A stretch of 64,000 bases of DNA, taken from positions 296,969 to 360,968 of the forward strand of contig RQTK01000141.1 of the NCBI GenBank assembly GCA_003991915.1, read 5' to 3'. The DNA is from Elysia chlorotica (Eukaryota; Mollusca; Gastropoda; Plakobranchidae). Positions 12,540 to 24,857 of the stretch are shown here, in pieces; position 1 is the first letter of the stretch; each line of letters begins with the position of its first letter. The notes under the pieces were generated by a model, which saw only the letters and a program-made list of their open reading frames with translations, had not been told where the DNA came from and ran no database searches. Position numbers and translations under genes: made by a program.

Positions 12540-12799
12540 TGTCCAACGTCAGCACTGTTTTATAGGCTGTATTGGGGACGGGCCCCAAGACTGATGTATA
12601 ACAATTCTATATGCTGCCACACACGAGACAGGGCGAGGATACCTAGACTCCTGTCTCAGCCGTTCACATAATACTGGCATCAACCCAACCAGTACAGGGG
12701 ACGAAACAGACACATAAATTTGTGTCCGACCGTGGGATTCAAACTGCAGACCTTCTGATCCTAAGACCAACACTCTACCACTTCAGCTAGTTTGCCCCA
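12540..12799 (-). mobile_element. tRNA-derived SINE, near full length, minus orientation
   Basis: Reads 3' to 5' on the plus strand. The 3' end lies at 12540 (GTCCAACGTCAGCACT), the body contains GGGCCCCAAGACTGATG and CCACACACGAGACAGGGCG, and the head ends near 12799. On the minus strand the head shows an A box (TAGCTGAAGTGGTAGAG) and a B box (GTTTGAATCCC). Spans overlapping minor open frames that are not genes. Confidence 0.8.
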
Positions 12800-13329
12800 C
12801 TGCTTTTAAAGGGAACTCTGTAGGATTTAAAAAGGAAAATAATACACAGTTGCGCCCCTTTCTTTTTTATTTAAACTTGTGTGTATTTTTCTAAGTACTG
12901 TCGATGTTTATACTGGATAATAAATAGTATTCCTTACAAGCAAAACAAAAGCTTAGTTTTGATAAAGATTCTGCTATTGATCTAAAACCTCAGTGGCATC
13001 TCTTAGCCAATATTTACACAAACAATTCAATGACGGATCACAACGAAGAAAAAGATGGTTGCAATAAAAACTAGTTGGTATATATGTTTTTTGTTGTTAC
13101 CTTTTGTGTATTTTTTCACGTTTCATTTTTAAAAATCCTGAAACCAGTTGATAAAGAATCTATTATTGATCTAAAATTTCAGTGGTATCTCTAAGCCAAT
13201 ATTTACACAAAACAAGCCAATGACGCATCACAACGAAGAAAAAAAGGGTTGCAAGTATGTGTAGTAATGTATGTAAATTGTATTCAGACTTTCGCAATGT
13301 ATTAACGTACATGAAGCAGCTACCCATTG

Positions 13330-13550
13330 GACTATGGGGGTGATGGTGGTGCAGGGGGTTAAAGAGTCGCCCCCGATGCAAGAGGTCCGGGATTCTTTAG
13401 TCCTTATTAGTCGGGGCAGTGTCATAAAATCGCGGGTATTCCCTTCTAGGTTCCCGTCGGCGTATGGGATCTTTATTGTGACCGAGGACGCGTTGAACTT
13501 GCCAAGACCATTGATTTTTCGGACCAAAGATAACCCACTGGAGTTTGGTT
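13330..13550 (+). mobile_element. Second repeat family, SINE-like
   Basis: GC-richer island reading GGTGGTGCAGGGGGTTAAAG then GGTCCGGGATTC and later CCCGTCGGCGTATGGGATC. A related fragment lies near 50580-50650 (GCCGTCAACGTATGGGAATA). The shared core between two distant sites and the loosely tRNA-like front suggest a dispersed short element; the family name is unknown. Confidence 0.45.
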
Positions 13551-13744
13551 AGTTCTATGGACTGGCCAACTTACAGGAGGCTGCAGTTCAAATCTCACCT
13601 CATCGTATCCATAAAAATTGTTCAGGAAACCTAAGGGGTGTAAAATAACTTTTTGAAAATGGCTCATTGTTATGTGTTACAATGTTCCCTTTACATTTAA
13701 ATAAACTTGCTTAAAAACGACAAGCAAACAAACAAAACAACACC

Positions 13745-13749
<5 letters not shown>

Positions 13750-13824
<75 letters not shown>
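13750..13824. repeat. (GA)n microsatellite
   Basis: Nearly perfect GA run; the Ser-Leu open frames on the minus strand are artefacts. Confidence 0.95.
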
Positions 13825-13831
<7 letters not shown>

Positions 13832-14212
13832 GAGGAAAAGGAAATTTGATCATAAGCGTTTTGCTTGTTTGTAGTAAAACGACACAATGCGAGTACATGC
13901 ACGGAAACAGCTGCATGGCCGCCAAGTTATAGCTTATAATTATTGCAGCAGTCCCAGTTCTTGTTAGCAGATCTAGATCTATTTGCTGAGGCTAAACCAG
14001 TATTAGCCGAGTTAAACTTCACTTGACACGGCGTCTCAATATCCTGATAGATCAAATACAATAAACACCGGCATGAATGTCAGGGACCAGGTACAGATTG
14101 GCTGGACATACGGTCTGTATAGTGGACGGTCAAGAAAAGGGATGGTGAGAGAAAGAGAAGGCAATGGGAGAGACCAAAAGACAGAGAGACAGAAACAGAG
14201 AGACAGATAAAG

Positions 14213-14214
14213 AG

Positions 14215-14300
<86 letters not shown>
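14213..14300. repeat. (GA)n microsatellite
   Basis: GA run preceded by imperfect AGAGACAGA units. Confidence 0.95.
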
Positions 14301-14304
<4 letters not shown>

Positions 14305-14503
14305 GAGGGTGAGAGTAAAAGAAAGAAAGGAACGAACATAATAGTTAAAATAATACATAACAAACAATTGAGAAAAGAACCTACAGAGGAAAACGGAAGC
14401 ATGATTTGTTGAGTTGTGTCGTTTTTTTTTTCGTGTGTGATTTCTTGTTTTGGCTAGAAGAGCGGTTGCATGTTTAGAGCGAATATTTAAGACCCCCTCC
14501 CCC

Positions 14504-14507
<4 letters not shown>

Positions 14508-14537
<30 letters not shown>
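14508..14537. repeat. (AC)n microsatellite
   Basis: Short AC run following a C-rich stretch. Confidence 0.85.
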
Positions 14538-14542
<5 letters not shown>

Positions 14543-14869
14543 GTTCACCCCCTCCATTTGATACCTGTGTCACTGGATATTTTCACAGAAAATTTGAGAT
14601 GTGGGGGACTATCATTGTAATGATTACCAGTCTTGGTTTTCTCTTCTGAGTCCATGTGTATTGTAAATTTTAAAAGCGAAACTTATTTTAGTTGAAAGAG
14701 AGTTATATTACTTTCCCCTGAGAATTACATAGCTGCAACAACTGACTATCAAGTTTATGATCCGCTTGCACTAGAGATAGATTAATGGAGATCTGCATGA
14801 TTTGACTGCAAGTTGCATTTCAGAAAGCAGTTTAAAGACTTAGTTTCAAGCAAAAGCTACACGCAAAAT

Positions 14870-15110
14870 TTGGTTGGTTGGTGGGCTTCTTAGCGTTCAA
14901 TGTCAGTAGTTAGTCTACATTGAGGACGGGTCCCAAGACTAACGCCTGATAATTGTATGTGAATCTACATAGAGACAGAGCATGAATACCAGGATTTTGG
15001 TGTCAGCTGACATAGGTATACTAACGCCGATCCGACAAGTAACGCTTGGAAGTTCCAGAAATTACAACTTGGGATCTCAAGTAGAACGTTTTGGTAAACC
15101 TACTACTCGT
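14870..15110 (-). mobile_element. tRNA-derived SINE, diverged, minus orientation
   Basis: Starts with the family 3' end (TTGGTTGGTTGG) and contains TTGAGGACGGGTCCCAAGACT, matching the shared GGATGGGCCCCAAGACG core. The body is diverged and the tRNA head is barely recognisable at the right end. Confidence 0.6.
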
Positions 15111-15123
15111 CTTAATACATAAA

Positions 15124-15296
15124 AATAAGAAGACTTACGACGAGTTGTAAGCTACGGCAACCTTATACTTCGGCTCTAGGGGTAGAATGCACAAACATGG
15201 CGTAGCTTACGTCTCGTCGTAAGCCTTCTTATTGCCATATTGTTACGACGAGATGTAAGCGACGTCTTGTTTGTGCATTGTACCTCTAGACCTAGT
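15124..15296. repeat. Nested inverted-repeat (foldback) element
   Basis: A 33-base arm at 15124-15156 is inverted, with few mismatches, at 15201-15233. A second inverted pair overlaps it: about 15174-15222 with about 15243-15295. The motif TTACGACGAG and its reverse complement recur in all arms, so the middle arm can pair with either side. There is no coding capacity. It may be a MITE-like foldback element. Confidence 0.75.
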
Positions 15297-16841
15297 AAAG
15301 AGCCCATGCTTTGATTGTATCATGCCGAGTTTATGGTGTATCGATTCAATCCAGATACTTGGATTGGGACATTAAAGAGACTGCACTTTAGAATCCATTT
15401 ATACCCATTAAATGTTTTCCATTCGATAATACAATTGTATCGCCCAATTTTTGTAAAAGAAGATTAAATCTATAGCGAAATGAGATGTTTTTAGGTAATA
15501 AAGAGTTAATAGTTTTGTGTAGAAATTTTAATGAAAGAAGCTCTAAAAAGATTCGTTCCAATAATAGTCATGCTTAAGTCACCAAGTGCACTTTGATAAA
15601 TTGAGGCAAAAATATCAGAGCTTTGTTAGACTCTTCTACGTTGTACCTAACGGTATGAAGCCATAATAAATGTGTAGTGGAAGAAGTTTACAGGCATTGT
15701 GGCTTTCAACAAGAATGTTTTGGAAATTTATTCGCTAACATGAACGTCTCCCAAGTCCTCAAGACAAAATGGTACCTGAACGCTGCCAACAGAATGGACT
15801 TTACGTAACGAGAGACGAGACATAGACGATTGGGCCAAAGTAAACAGACAAAACCGGAGAGCACCGCTGCAAGCAAATAGCAATATGGAAACGGTGGGGT
15901 TTACATAGGCGGAACAATTGGCAGCTCCCTGGCAAAAATACACCTACTATATTCTTTGGAAATTGTCAACACTCGCAGAGCATTAGTCCACTGGCTCGTT
16001 CACGTTGGCGTGTCGAGTTTATCTTAGAAAAATGGAAGATGAATACCAGTGCGGACCGTGTTCTACAATGCGGTCTAGAGAATCTAGTTGTTCATGGATT
16101 GGATTCAAATACTGATATTGATGTCGACATGCAGGAAATATGAATTAGAGGAATAATTATGATTACCTTTTTCTCATGTTTATTCTTTTTTTTCTTTTTT
16201 TCTCTCTTCAAATTCTGACTTTACGTGGCGGTAGCCATGCTGAAAGCTTTGTTTCGGTGGGTCCGTCATGACTCTTTCGCTACAGAACTAATTTTTTATA
16301 TAGTAAAAATTCCTAGATTTTAGTTGCAGTGACAAAATATCTTTCGCATGAATTCTGTCCGAGCTAATTTTGTAGAAATTCAGTTAATGGTTAGAAAAAG
16401 GTAGTGTGCACATGTACAAAGAAGGGTAACTTTGCTTTTCATATTGCTATAGTACGCTAAACAAACGCGCCTACGAAATGTAAATAAGGGATTTAGAAAG
16501 ACCATAAAATGAAACGTTTGGGACAGGGAAATACAAGATCGTGTTTAAAGATTTTTAAAAAGTTCACAGAGAACACCAGCAAAATAATAATGACAAAGGA
16601 TTTTAAAGCATGGATTGTAGGCGATATGAAGAATACTGTTAATGTCACCAGAGTTTCATTATCACACATTTTATCACGATGGTATTTGATTGTTGTCGTT
16701 GTTGTTGTCGTCACCGTCGCCGCATTCCTCATCTTATTAAAAAGATAACTGTTCATTTTAAAGTAAAATGGAAAAAGAGAAAGAAAGGCAAAGAAATAAG
16801 GAATTGAGAATAATAGAAAGAAAGAGGAAGAGAGTGTATAT

Positions 16842-16889
16842 ACATACACACACACATATATATAATATATATATGAGAGAGAGAGAGGG

Positions 16890-16961
<72 letters not shown>

Positions 16962-16970
16962 GGGGGGGGT
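16842..16970. repeat. Compound microsatellite (AC)n(TA)n(GA)n(G)n
   Basis: Four adjacent simple-repeat tracts ending in a run of about 20 G. Confidence 0.95.
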
Positions 16971-17694
16971 GTCGGAGCGCGGGGAGAGGAGGGGGGGGGT
17001 AGCAGAACGCGTGTTTGTCAGTGTGCGCCCTGGTCTCTCGTCCTCTACAGGCTACCATAATTTATTTTTCCTCGTCACTTCTCTTGATTGTTCTCTTGGC
17101 CGGTTAAACTGTCGCTATAATTTGCAGTGGTACCCGATGAGCTAATTCGCGGAGATAACGTTTGGATCTATCCTGACTGCTATAAACCTTGCCTTATAAG
17201 TAGTATGTAAGCCTATGTGACCCACAAGTAAGTCCTCTTAAAATTTCAACGAATGACTTTCTTTAAATCATTTGCAGATATTATAATAATTTTGTTTTAT
17301 ATTTTATTCTTATTTCTTTAATTTTAAGCAGGTGCTATCTATTTCCTTTTTTTTTGTTTTGTCTGGTTGTAAATTTACTTCATTTAAATACGACTTGAAA
17401 TTTCTGAAAAACGCAGTTGTTTTGACTTATGTTGAGAAAGTGCAGTTTTGTTTTGAATGAGTGTAGGATTAAAACGAGATTACACACAGACACAAAAAAT
17501 AAATAGAGGATAGGGGGTGTCCATGTGTATTAAAATAGAGGCAATGGGGTAAGAGGGGGAGGGGCGCAGAGAATTGCGAAGCTCTACAATAATTTGCACA
17601 TAGTTTTGATAGATATCCACGTGCATCGTATGGGCGTTTATTTATTACTACAACAACTACTACTAATAACCCCACCACCATCACCACTACAACA

Positions 17695-17857
<163 letters not shown>

Positions 17858-20800
17858 AGTCAAAATATATTGCCTATAAATGGATACACTACCAACAACT
17901 CTAGCTCATAAAAATATATAATAATAGCTTCATAGCATTTACTTTTAGAACCACAAAGGCTGGTGCACTATGATGTATGATCACAGCACAAATTATTCGG
18001 CTTTAAGTTCTCTACTAAATGTTTCTATTGCTGTATAGATTAATAACCTAACGATCTTAGAATTCAGAAAATTTTACATTTTCTCTTTCCTTTTTTGAGC
18101 GAGTTAAATTGTTTTAGTTTTCTTCTTTACTTTGGTTTTAAAACAATAGAAGGAAATAATGTTGTTGTAAAAAATATATTTTATTGATGGATAATACAGG
18201 TTTTGGGTAACATTTAACATTGATTCTTTATAAATACTCGTAACATTTCATTACAGGTATTATTGTATGTCATTTTAATGACCTGTCACAAAATATGAAA
18301 TAAAACAAAATGTCAAGTGACATAACCAGGAAATTATGCCAGTGTCGTGATCAACACAACCATACTTTCATATCTTGCCAACAAATATTTTATACAGAGT
18401 GCAATGAATCATTTGCAATAGCTATTGTCCTTTTAGAGAGGCACACGTTATTGATGAACTCTGGATCAATTTGGAAATTTGAAACCACTTGCAAAATCAA
18501 TCATCGTTCATGCAGGTACAGACTTTGAAAGCATGACGCGAAACACAGAGAGGAAACAAGAGTCTGTCTTTTGTTTGATAAGTTTCACTCCAATACTTTT
18601 ACGACAAAACTCAATATCGGCCATATCATTGATTACCTAATGGGAGAGAGATCTGCCATAAGATTCGAAATAGTTTAATTTTGGAACGATAGAACTAAAG
18701 TTATTTCAACTCAACGATGCTATCGATTATTGAACAAACTGAGTTTACTTTAAAGTGTATTGCTTTGAAATGCTAAAGGATTTTGCTGGAGGAGTTTATG
18801 TGAAGTGCGTCGGTAATAACGATTTAACCAATATTTATTGCAGATGCTTTTGCTAACATAGGACTGTTTCAATTGATTAGTGCGCGTTCTGGGGAGAAAC
18901 GTCTGAGTCTGGATAAGCTCGTATTTCTCCTATCAAATTTAGTCCAACTATTGGGACAAGATTATTGACATTGTGTAACGATTGGTGAATCGTTTTTGGT
19001 TTTTATTTTTTATATAAAATATGTCTGCAACTTTATATAATTTAAAAGACATATCACGTAAAATTTTCAATAGCCATTTTTTTTAAACTCTGGACACTGG
19101 TGTTTAGAAGGTTGTAAAAAATATGAGGCGTGATCAGATTTTTCATCTTTCTTAATTTTTCTGTTTTGCAAATATTAAGTATAGGAAAAGGTGTTCTGGC
19201 GGTTTTACTGTCATCAGTCAACTGGGAGCGCCCCTCGCAGTGTGGCTGTGAAAACTATTTATCTGCAGTAACACCTAGTGTCTCATCCAGCAGACTCTTC
19301 AACCCCCGACCTGGCCAGCTTGAGAACATGGGGGCTCACTTGGGGGGAAGGCCTTGTTATAATGGGCTCTTTCTTTTTATTTTTGTGTTTGTGATGGGTT
19401 TGAGTGAAGATCGGGTGGTCTTATTCATTAATAGCTAGGTCTGAGTCAGTATTAATTAGATCAACACAAAAGTGTCAAACCTTAGTGTCAGGACTGGCTC
19501 GCGAGATAGTCTAGGTACTGACGACTACCATTACAAAACTAGCCAACCAACTAACCACCCTTGATAACTTGAAAACCATCTCTATTCATTTTGAATTCCA
19601 ATTTTTAATAAACGTGATTGTCATTGAATAGACCATGTCCGGTGTTACATAAGCTGAGTAAATCGATCACCACAGTAGTGAAACTAAACCACAACATCTC
19701 TGCGATTATACCAGAATTGATGGTTGGTGATACTCTTATGCGTGTTTTCCAAAAATACGATCAAATCACGTGTTGAGAACGCAAGTGGGGCTATAGCGGT
19801 TGATATAAAAATGTTTTTCATGCTGTTTTTTTCACCATATGAAAATAGTTGAAGCAGCATCAATTATTTATACATCCCCCTTTTTTAAAAGGGAAATGAA
19901 ATGCGTGTCCTAACTCTGCCGAAGAGGTTTAACGGAAAACTTTCCTCGAGCCAGAGTACAATGGTAAGAGGCGCGGCAAAGTGGTTTTGCTTCACTTGTT
20001 TCCTCTTTAAAAAGCTTGAAAGCACTTACGGTTTTCCCTCTCGCAAATAGCGTAAACCAAGTCGTTTGCAATAATTATACAACTCACCAATAAGACTACA
20101 AAGAGGTGTGCACTGGATTATGTAAAGTAGTACTTAATACACTGTTGAGAAATTGTGTCATAATTGTAAAATAAAAGATGAATAATCTTCTCTTAGACGG
20201 TTGTATTTATTAGAAATGGCCGCAGGGGATTCGTTAAGCTTTAGTTCACAAGTACAATGTATAGCAATCTTTCGTGCAATAAAATGAGAAAGTTGCAACG
20301 AGTCTGTTACAAAATCATATTTCCACCATTGCTGCGCTTAGCAATTCAGAATCCTTTGTTCTGTGTGGGATATATTTCATTGATATTTTGATAATCAATG
20401 GTTGCTCCATATGCCATTGTTCATAAAGGTTTGCTTGAGCGATCTTGCAGAGTTTACAGTTTTCTTTTATGCTTTTTGTTTTTTGTTTTCCTCTCTGGTA
20501 AGGTCCATTGCTCACCCTAGCCACATCTATGTGATGTTTACCAGGCACATAAATAAGGAGAATAAGTAATATGAAAGTGTTTTATTTTGCTGCTTCTACA
20601 CAGAGCGATCCGGTGAAAGTGTTTCCAGAGTCGCTTTTCTATAACAGAAAAAAGATACTTTCTAGATCAACACATTTGAAAAATCTACTTAAACTTGATT
20701 CAAGATTGACCACTTTAAACCGATTTTAGTTTGTGTTTGGTTAACAACTTGAGCACTGGTTGGGCATCACTGGTGAGTCCACAAAATGTGAGTCATAGTT

Positions 20801-21061
20801 GAAAATTAATTATACAATATAATATATTAACTTTCGTAATGAAAAGTGTTGAGATAGAAGGGATGAAATGCTTATAACAGTGCATAATGTATTAGAAAAC
20901 GTTTTTTAGACCTATTAATATGTGTGTTGCAGCCTCACCGTTAAGTCGCACAAATATAATACGTGTATGTCTGTCTCGTATATAAACGAACATAGCGTAA
21001 TACTACATTGTACAAACACAGGAAAGAAACGACATAGTTTTTAGAGTTTTATAATCTCTAC

Positions 21062-21262
21062 GAGCGCAAGGTGGCTCCGTCGGTAGAACGCGTTGGCTTC
21101 CAACCAAAGGTCCCGAATTCGATCCCCGACCAGGCCTTTTTGTTCTATTGTTGTCGGCGCCAATATGTGGTGATCGGCTGAGGCAGAATTCGTTGTATGG
21201 CGGTCTGTCTGTGTGTGGCAGCATGTTAACATAAGTCGTGGGACCCGTACACGAGATAGCCT
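21062..21262 (+). mobile_element. tRNA-derived SINE, plus orientation
   Basis: tRNA-like head with A box (GTGGCTCCGTCGGTAGAACG) and B box (GAATTCGATCCCC), then a body related to the main family (GTGATCGGCTGAGGCAG, TGTGTGTGGCAGCA). The 3' half is diverged. Confidence 0.7.
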
Positions 21263-24005
21263 ACTTTCATATGATAGATGATTACACTTGAAGCAAAAAA
21301 AGACAAACGCTAAAATAATATTTTTGTTGACTGAGTGTGTAATGTAATGCTTGATTTTTATGTTTATATATTTTTTTTCAATATTGTGCGTGTATTTCTG
21401 CAAAAACGTTTTCTCAGACTAAGGGTCACACACGTCACCATAACGGCTAGTACTCTGTTTTATGCGTGGCTTTTATTTCCTTCTTTATTTGATAGTCACT
21501 GGGCCCAGATAAAAAAAAAAAACAAAACAAAACAAAACCAAAAACCGACCCTAAATCGTGAATTACACAATCACCGCTTTTTAGATTAAGATACGTCTCC
21601 TAAGTTTCTTGGGCAACGATCAACAGACCAACGGATGGTGTTAACACCTCCAGTGTTTTGTGTTCGTGCAGCTTACTCAAACGGAACAAGATCACATTTG
21701 GACGAGTTACTGAACCGACTAATCGTTGCTTCGATGACAGCTAGTATAATAAGCCCAGCCCGCTGTGGTGGCGCAAGGTGCAGACCCATGAACTTGGGAC
21801 GCGACTGGAGTAACGGTGATTGGGAGGGTCGGGTAGACCTAACGGTTCTTGTGCCGGGTGCAGGTCTCCCTTCATTATTTCCGGGTATTGCGCACTTAGT
21901 TATTCAATAAAAGTGTAGGCAACCGTAGTTGTACACGAGGTGATAAAAATTTCTTAACTTTTTACCATTCATTCTTCAAACCAACATGTTTTTTGTTTTA
22001 TATCATCACTATTTCTCTTTCTTCGTCCACCTTGACCGCCTTTCCTTGACTTCATGCTCCTCCTCCTTCTCATCTTCCTGGTATATCAATCGTTTGGAAA
22101 TCCAGCTCTTTTCTCAATATCCGACTCACTGACTGGCGAATGGCAAGTCTAGGGACTGTCCGTCGGGGGAAAAAGAGAAAGAGAGACTTGGCGATTTTAG
22201 GTGCAGCACCGGTCTGAAATGTAGCTAGTTACGTTAGTAAACCGGCCACAAATTTGCTCATTCATGTAGTTACCGTCCCTTAGAGCAGCAACGGTGACTA
22301 CAATGAGTCGTGAAGAAGATGACTACAAAGACTTTACATGATCAGGGGCTGGTGTAAATGTACTATGTGATGAAAATAGACACTCCGCTTTTATTATTGT
22401 TTCTCGTTTAGTTTCACTGACTAGTTATTTGATTATGATTGAATTTATCTGCCAGTTTCAGAGAAACTCAAAATATTCAACATCTCAAGATAAGAAAAGT
22501 ATTGAAGGTATCTATTTATAGTGCGAATTAAGAGGATTGTGAACCAAAGAACTAGAAAATCTAGCCGATCGCCGCCAACCCACGCCCCGGACTCAGCAAA
22601 GTCAGCAGACCACAACCATGCACTTGAAACGACGTCAAGTGTAATTAGCTCCATTTAGCCTACTGTCAATGCCAATTTGACGATGCATGACCTTGTGCGC
22701 ATAGCTAGTTGATTTCACCTATACGTTTATTGAATGCCTCAGGTTGAGTCCTTGGTGAAAACTGGTCATAGATCTTTTCACGAGATATGTTGTTTTTCAA
22801 TGGATACCTGGACTGCAGGTTTTTGTTTTTGTTTTTAAGGATGATCAGTTTTAAAGTCCAGTCTATATGAAGTTAAACTTGCCTTAAATTGACGAAATGG
22901 AGACCATGGCATTATGCGCCTTGGAGTTCTTCGAAATTTTATTCGGAAGGAATTTAAGTTACAATTACAATTTTATTTTTCCATGACGGCACCTGCAGTT
23001 TTCTATTTAAATATGCCTAAATGTAGACGGATTTTTGATTGGATGTTTGTGGATACCCTTATCGCATGATTGCGGTGCTTGTTGTAACAGTAAAGATGGA
23101 ACAAACCTCCCTGTGTCTGCAAAGGTAAACTGAGTATGCTGTTTCTATAACATGAAGATGACGCTCGCTGGTGGGCTAATTTTTAATGGTCTTCAAAAAA
23201 ATTTATTTTAATATGTGAAACAAGAATCTAGAATAATGCCCTCATTGTTTTCAAATGACTCAGGCAGACAAAACCTTTTGCTTATCCTTGTTTCCAGCAA
23301 TTAGTCAGTTTTAGAGTAGATATGAATAGTATGGTGTGCCAGTCATTGCCAACTGGGTCTGTCTTCTGCTAGTCTGATCATGGTTGGACTGTCAATCCAC
23401 CTCTAGTCATAACAAAAGCAAAAGAAATAACAAAACAAAAAACAAAAACAAAAACGGATCAATATTGGATATGAGTAAATGAATTAGAGTTGCTATGCCC
23501 TCTAACTCTGCTTATGGCAATGATACTGTTGTGTTTTTACTTTTTTTTCCACTGACAGTGACACAATAGAAATGTATCGTTAATTTTTTTATGTTTTGTT
23601 TTCACTGAACAGGTTGGAATTATTATTCTAAATTTAAACAATTACCTAAGCTATGTTTTCAAACTTGCAGAAAACCTTCAGCTATTTGGAAATGCGTCAT
23701 TACTTTATCGATATTCATATGATAGACACAAACTGTGGCCTTACAATTTTGTAAACTTTCAGGATAGTTTCTATACAGAAAACTGGATAAAAGTTAATGC
23801 GGGTGGCAAAAAAGAGCAGCTCACCCATACACACAAAGTTTTGCTGCTTGTCTACCCAGTAGTATCCACTTGCTTTTTTTTTTGGAGGGGGGGGGGGGGG
23901 TGCTAGTTAGTCTGCCCCTCTAACATCTGTCGATCTGCATCTTTATGTTTTCTACCTACTATTATTTTTATATACACTAACACACACATGTGCTCTATCT
24001 CTTTC

Positions 24006-24041
24006 ACTCTCTCTCTCTCTCTCTTCGAGAGAGAGAGAGAC
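24006..24041. repeat. (CT)n-TTCGA-(GA)n perfect hairpin
   Basis: A CT run turns into a GA run across a TTCGA centre, forming a self-complementary simple-sequence palindrome. Confidence 0.85.
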
Positions 24042-24857
24042 TCTAAAAGTCACTGGACAATGATTCTGCGAGGCAAAAAGGTAGATGATATGTCATCAGA
24101 GGAAAAGAAGGCAGCCAAGATAATGGTTAAAAAAGAAAGGTTTCGGTGTCTAGAAATAGGACCAAAATATTTTACACCTTGATTCGCAATCTTCCTTTTT
24201 TGATACACCATAAAGGAAAAAAACCCAACAACCCGAGTTGAAGAGTCCAATAAGAAGTTTTGTGAAGGACCCATTGTGTGGGTGTATTCACAATAAATGT
24301 TATAACTCAAAATAATTTATCATAAATTTATAGTGTGAACATTTTTTGTGAGGTTCTGGACTCTTTTATAACCCGGAACAAATAGTTTATGGTTTTAAAG
24401 TTAAAAAAAAATGGAAACGCCTTAATGCTTAATGTTTACAATCAATAATAAAATCCAACAGGAAGCCTTGAACAAGTGCAGAGAAAACTGTGAGGGAAGA
24501 AGATGCCAAAAGTTTATATTACTTGGGCGGCATTTTAACTTGAAAAAATCAAGCATATATATTTAATGGGGTAACTTTTTCTGTTTATGTGCGCTAACTT
24601 CTTCTTGCCATTTTCTTTTTTTTTTCTTTTTGCTTGTGGTTGTGTGGTTTTTTTTTACCATAAAATTACCACAAAATAAACAGAAGGTTAAGTATACGAA
24701 TTAATATTTCTTCAAAACATTAAAAAAATAGAAAATAGCTTTGAAAATGTAAGCCTCGTAAAACCAGAGCAGGCCAATGTTTAGTATGTATAATATTCAA
24801 ACGCTTCCATTCATATCTCTTTAATATTTCTATCTCTTTCAGTTCCTTTTTATTCAG

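Noticed and set aside
15728-15943. 71-residue minus-strand open frame in the left gene's intron
   Set aside because: No recognisable domain and no matching splice sites; at best repeat remnant.
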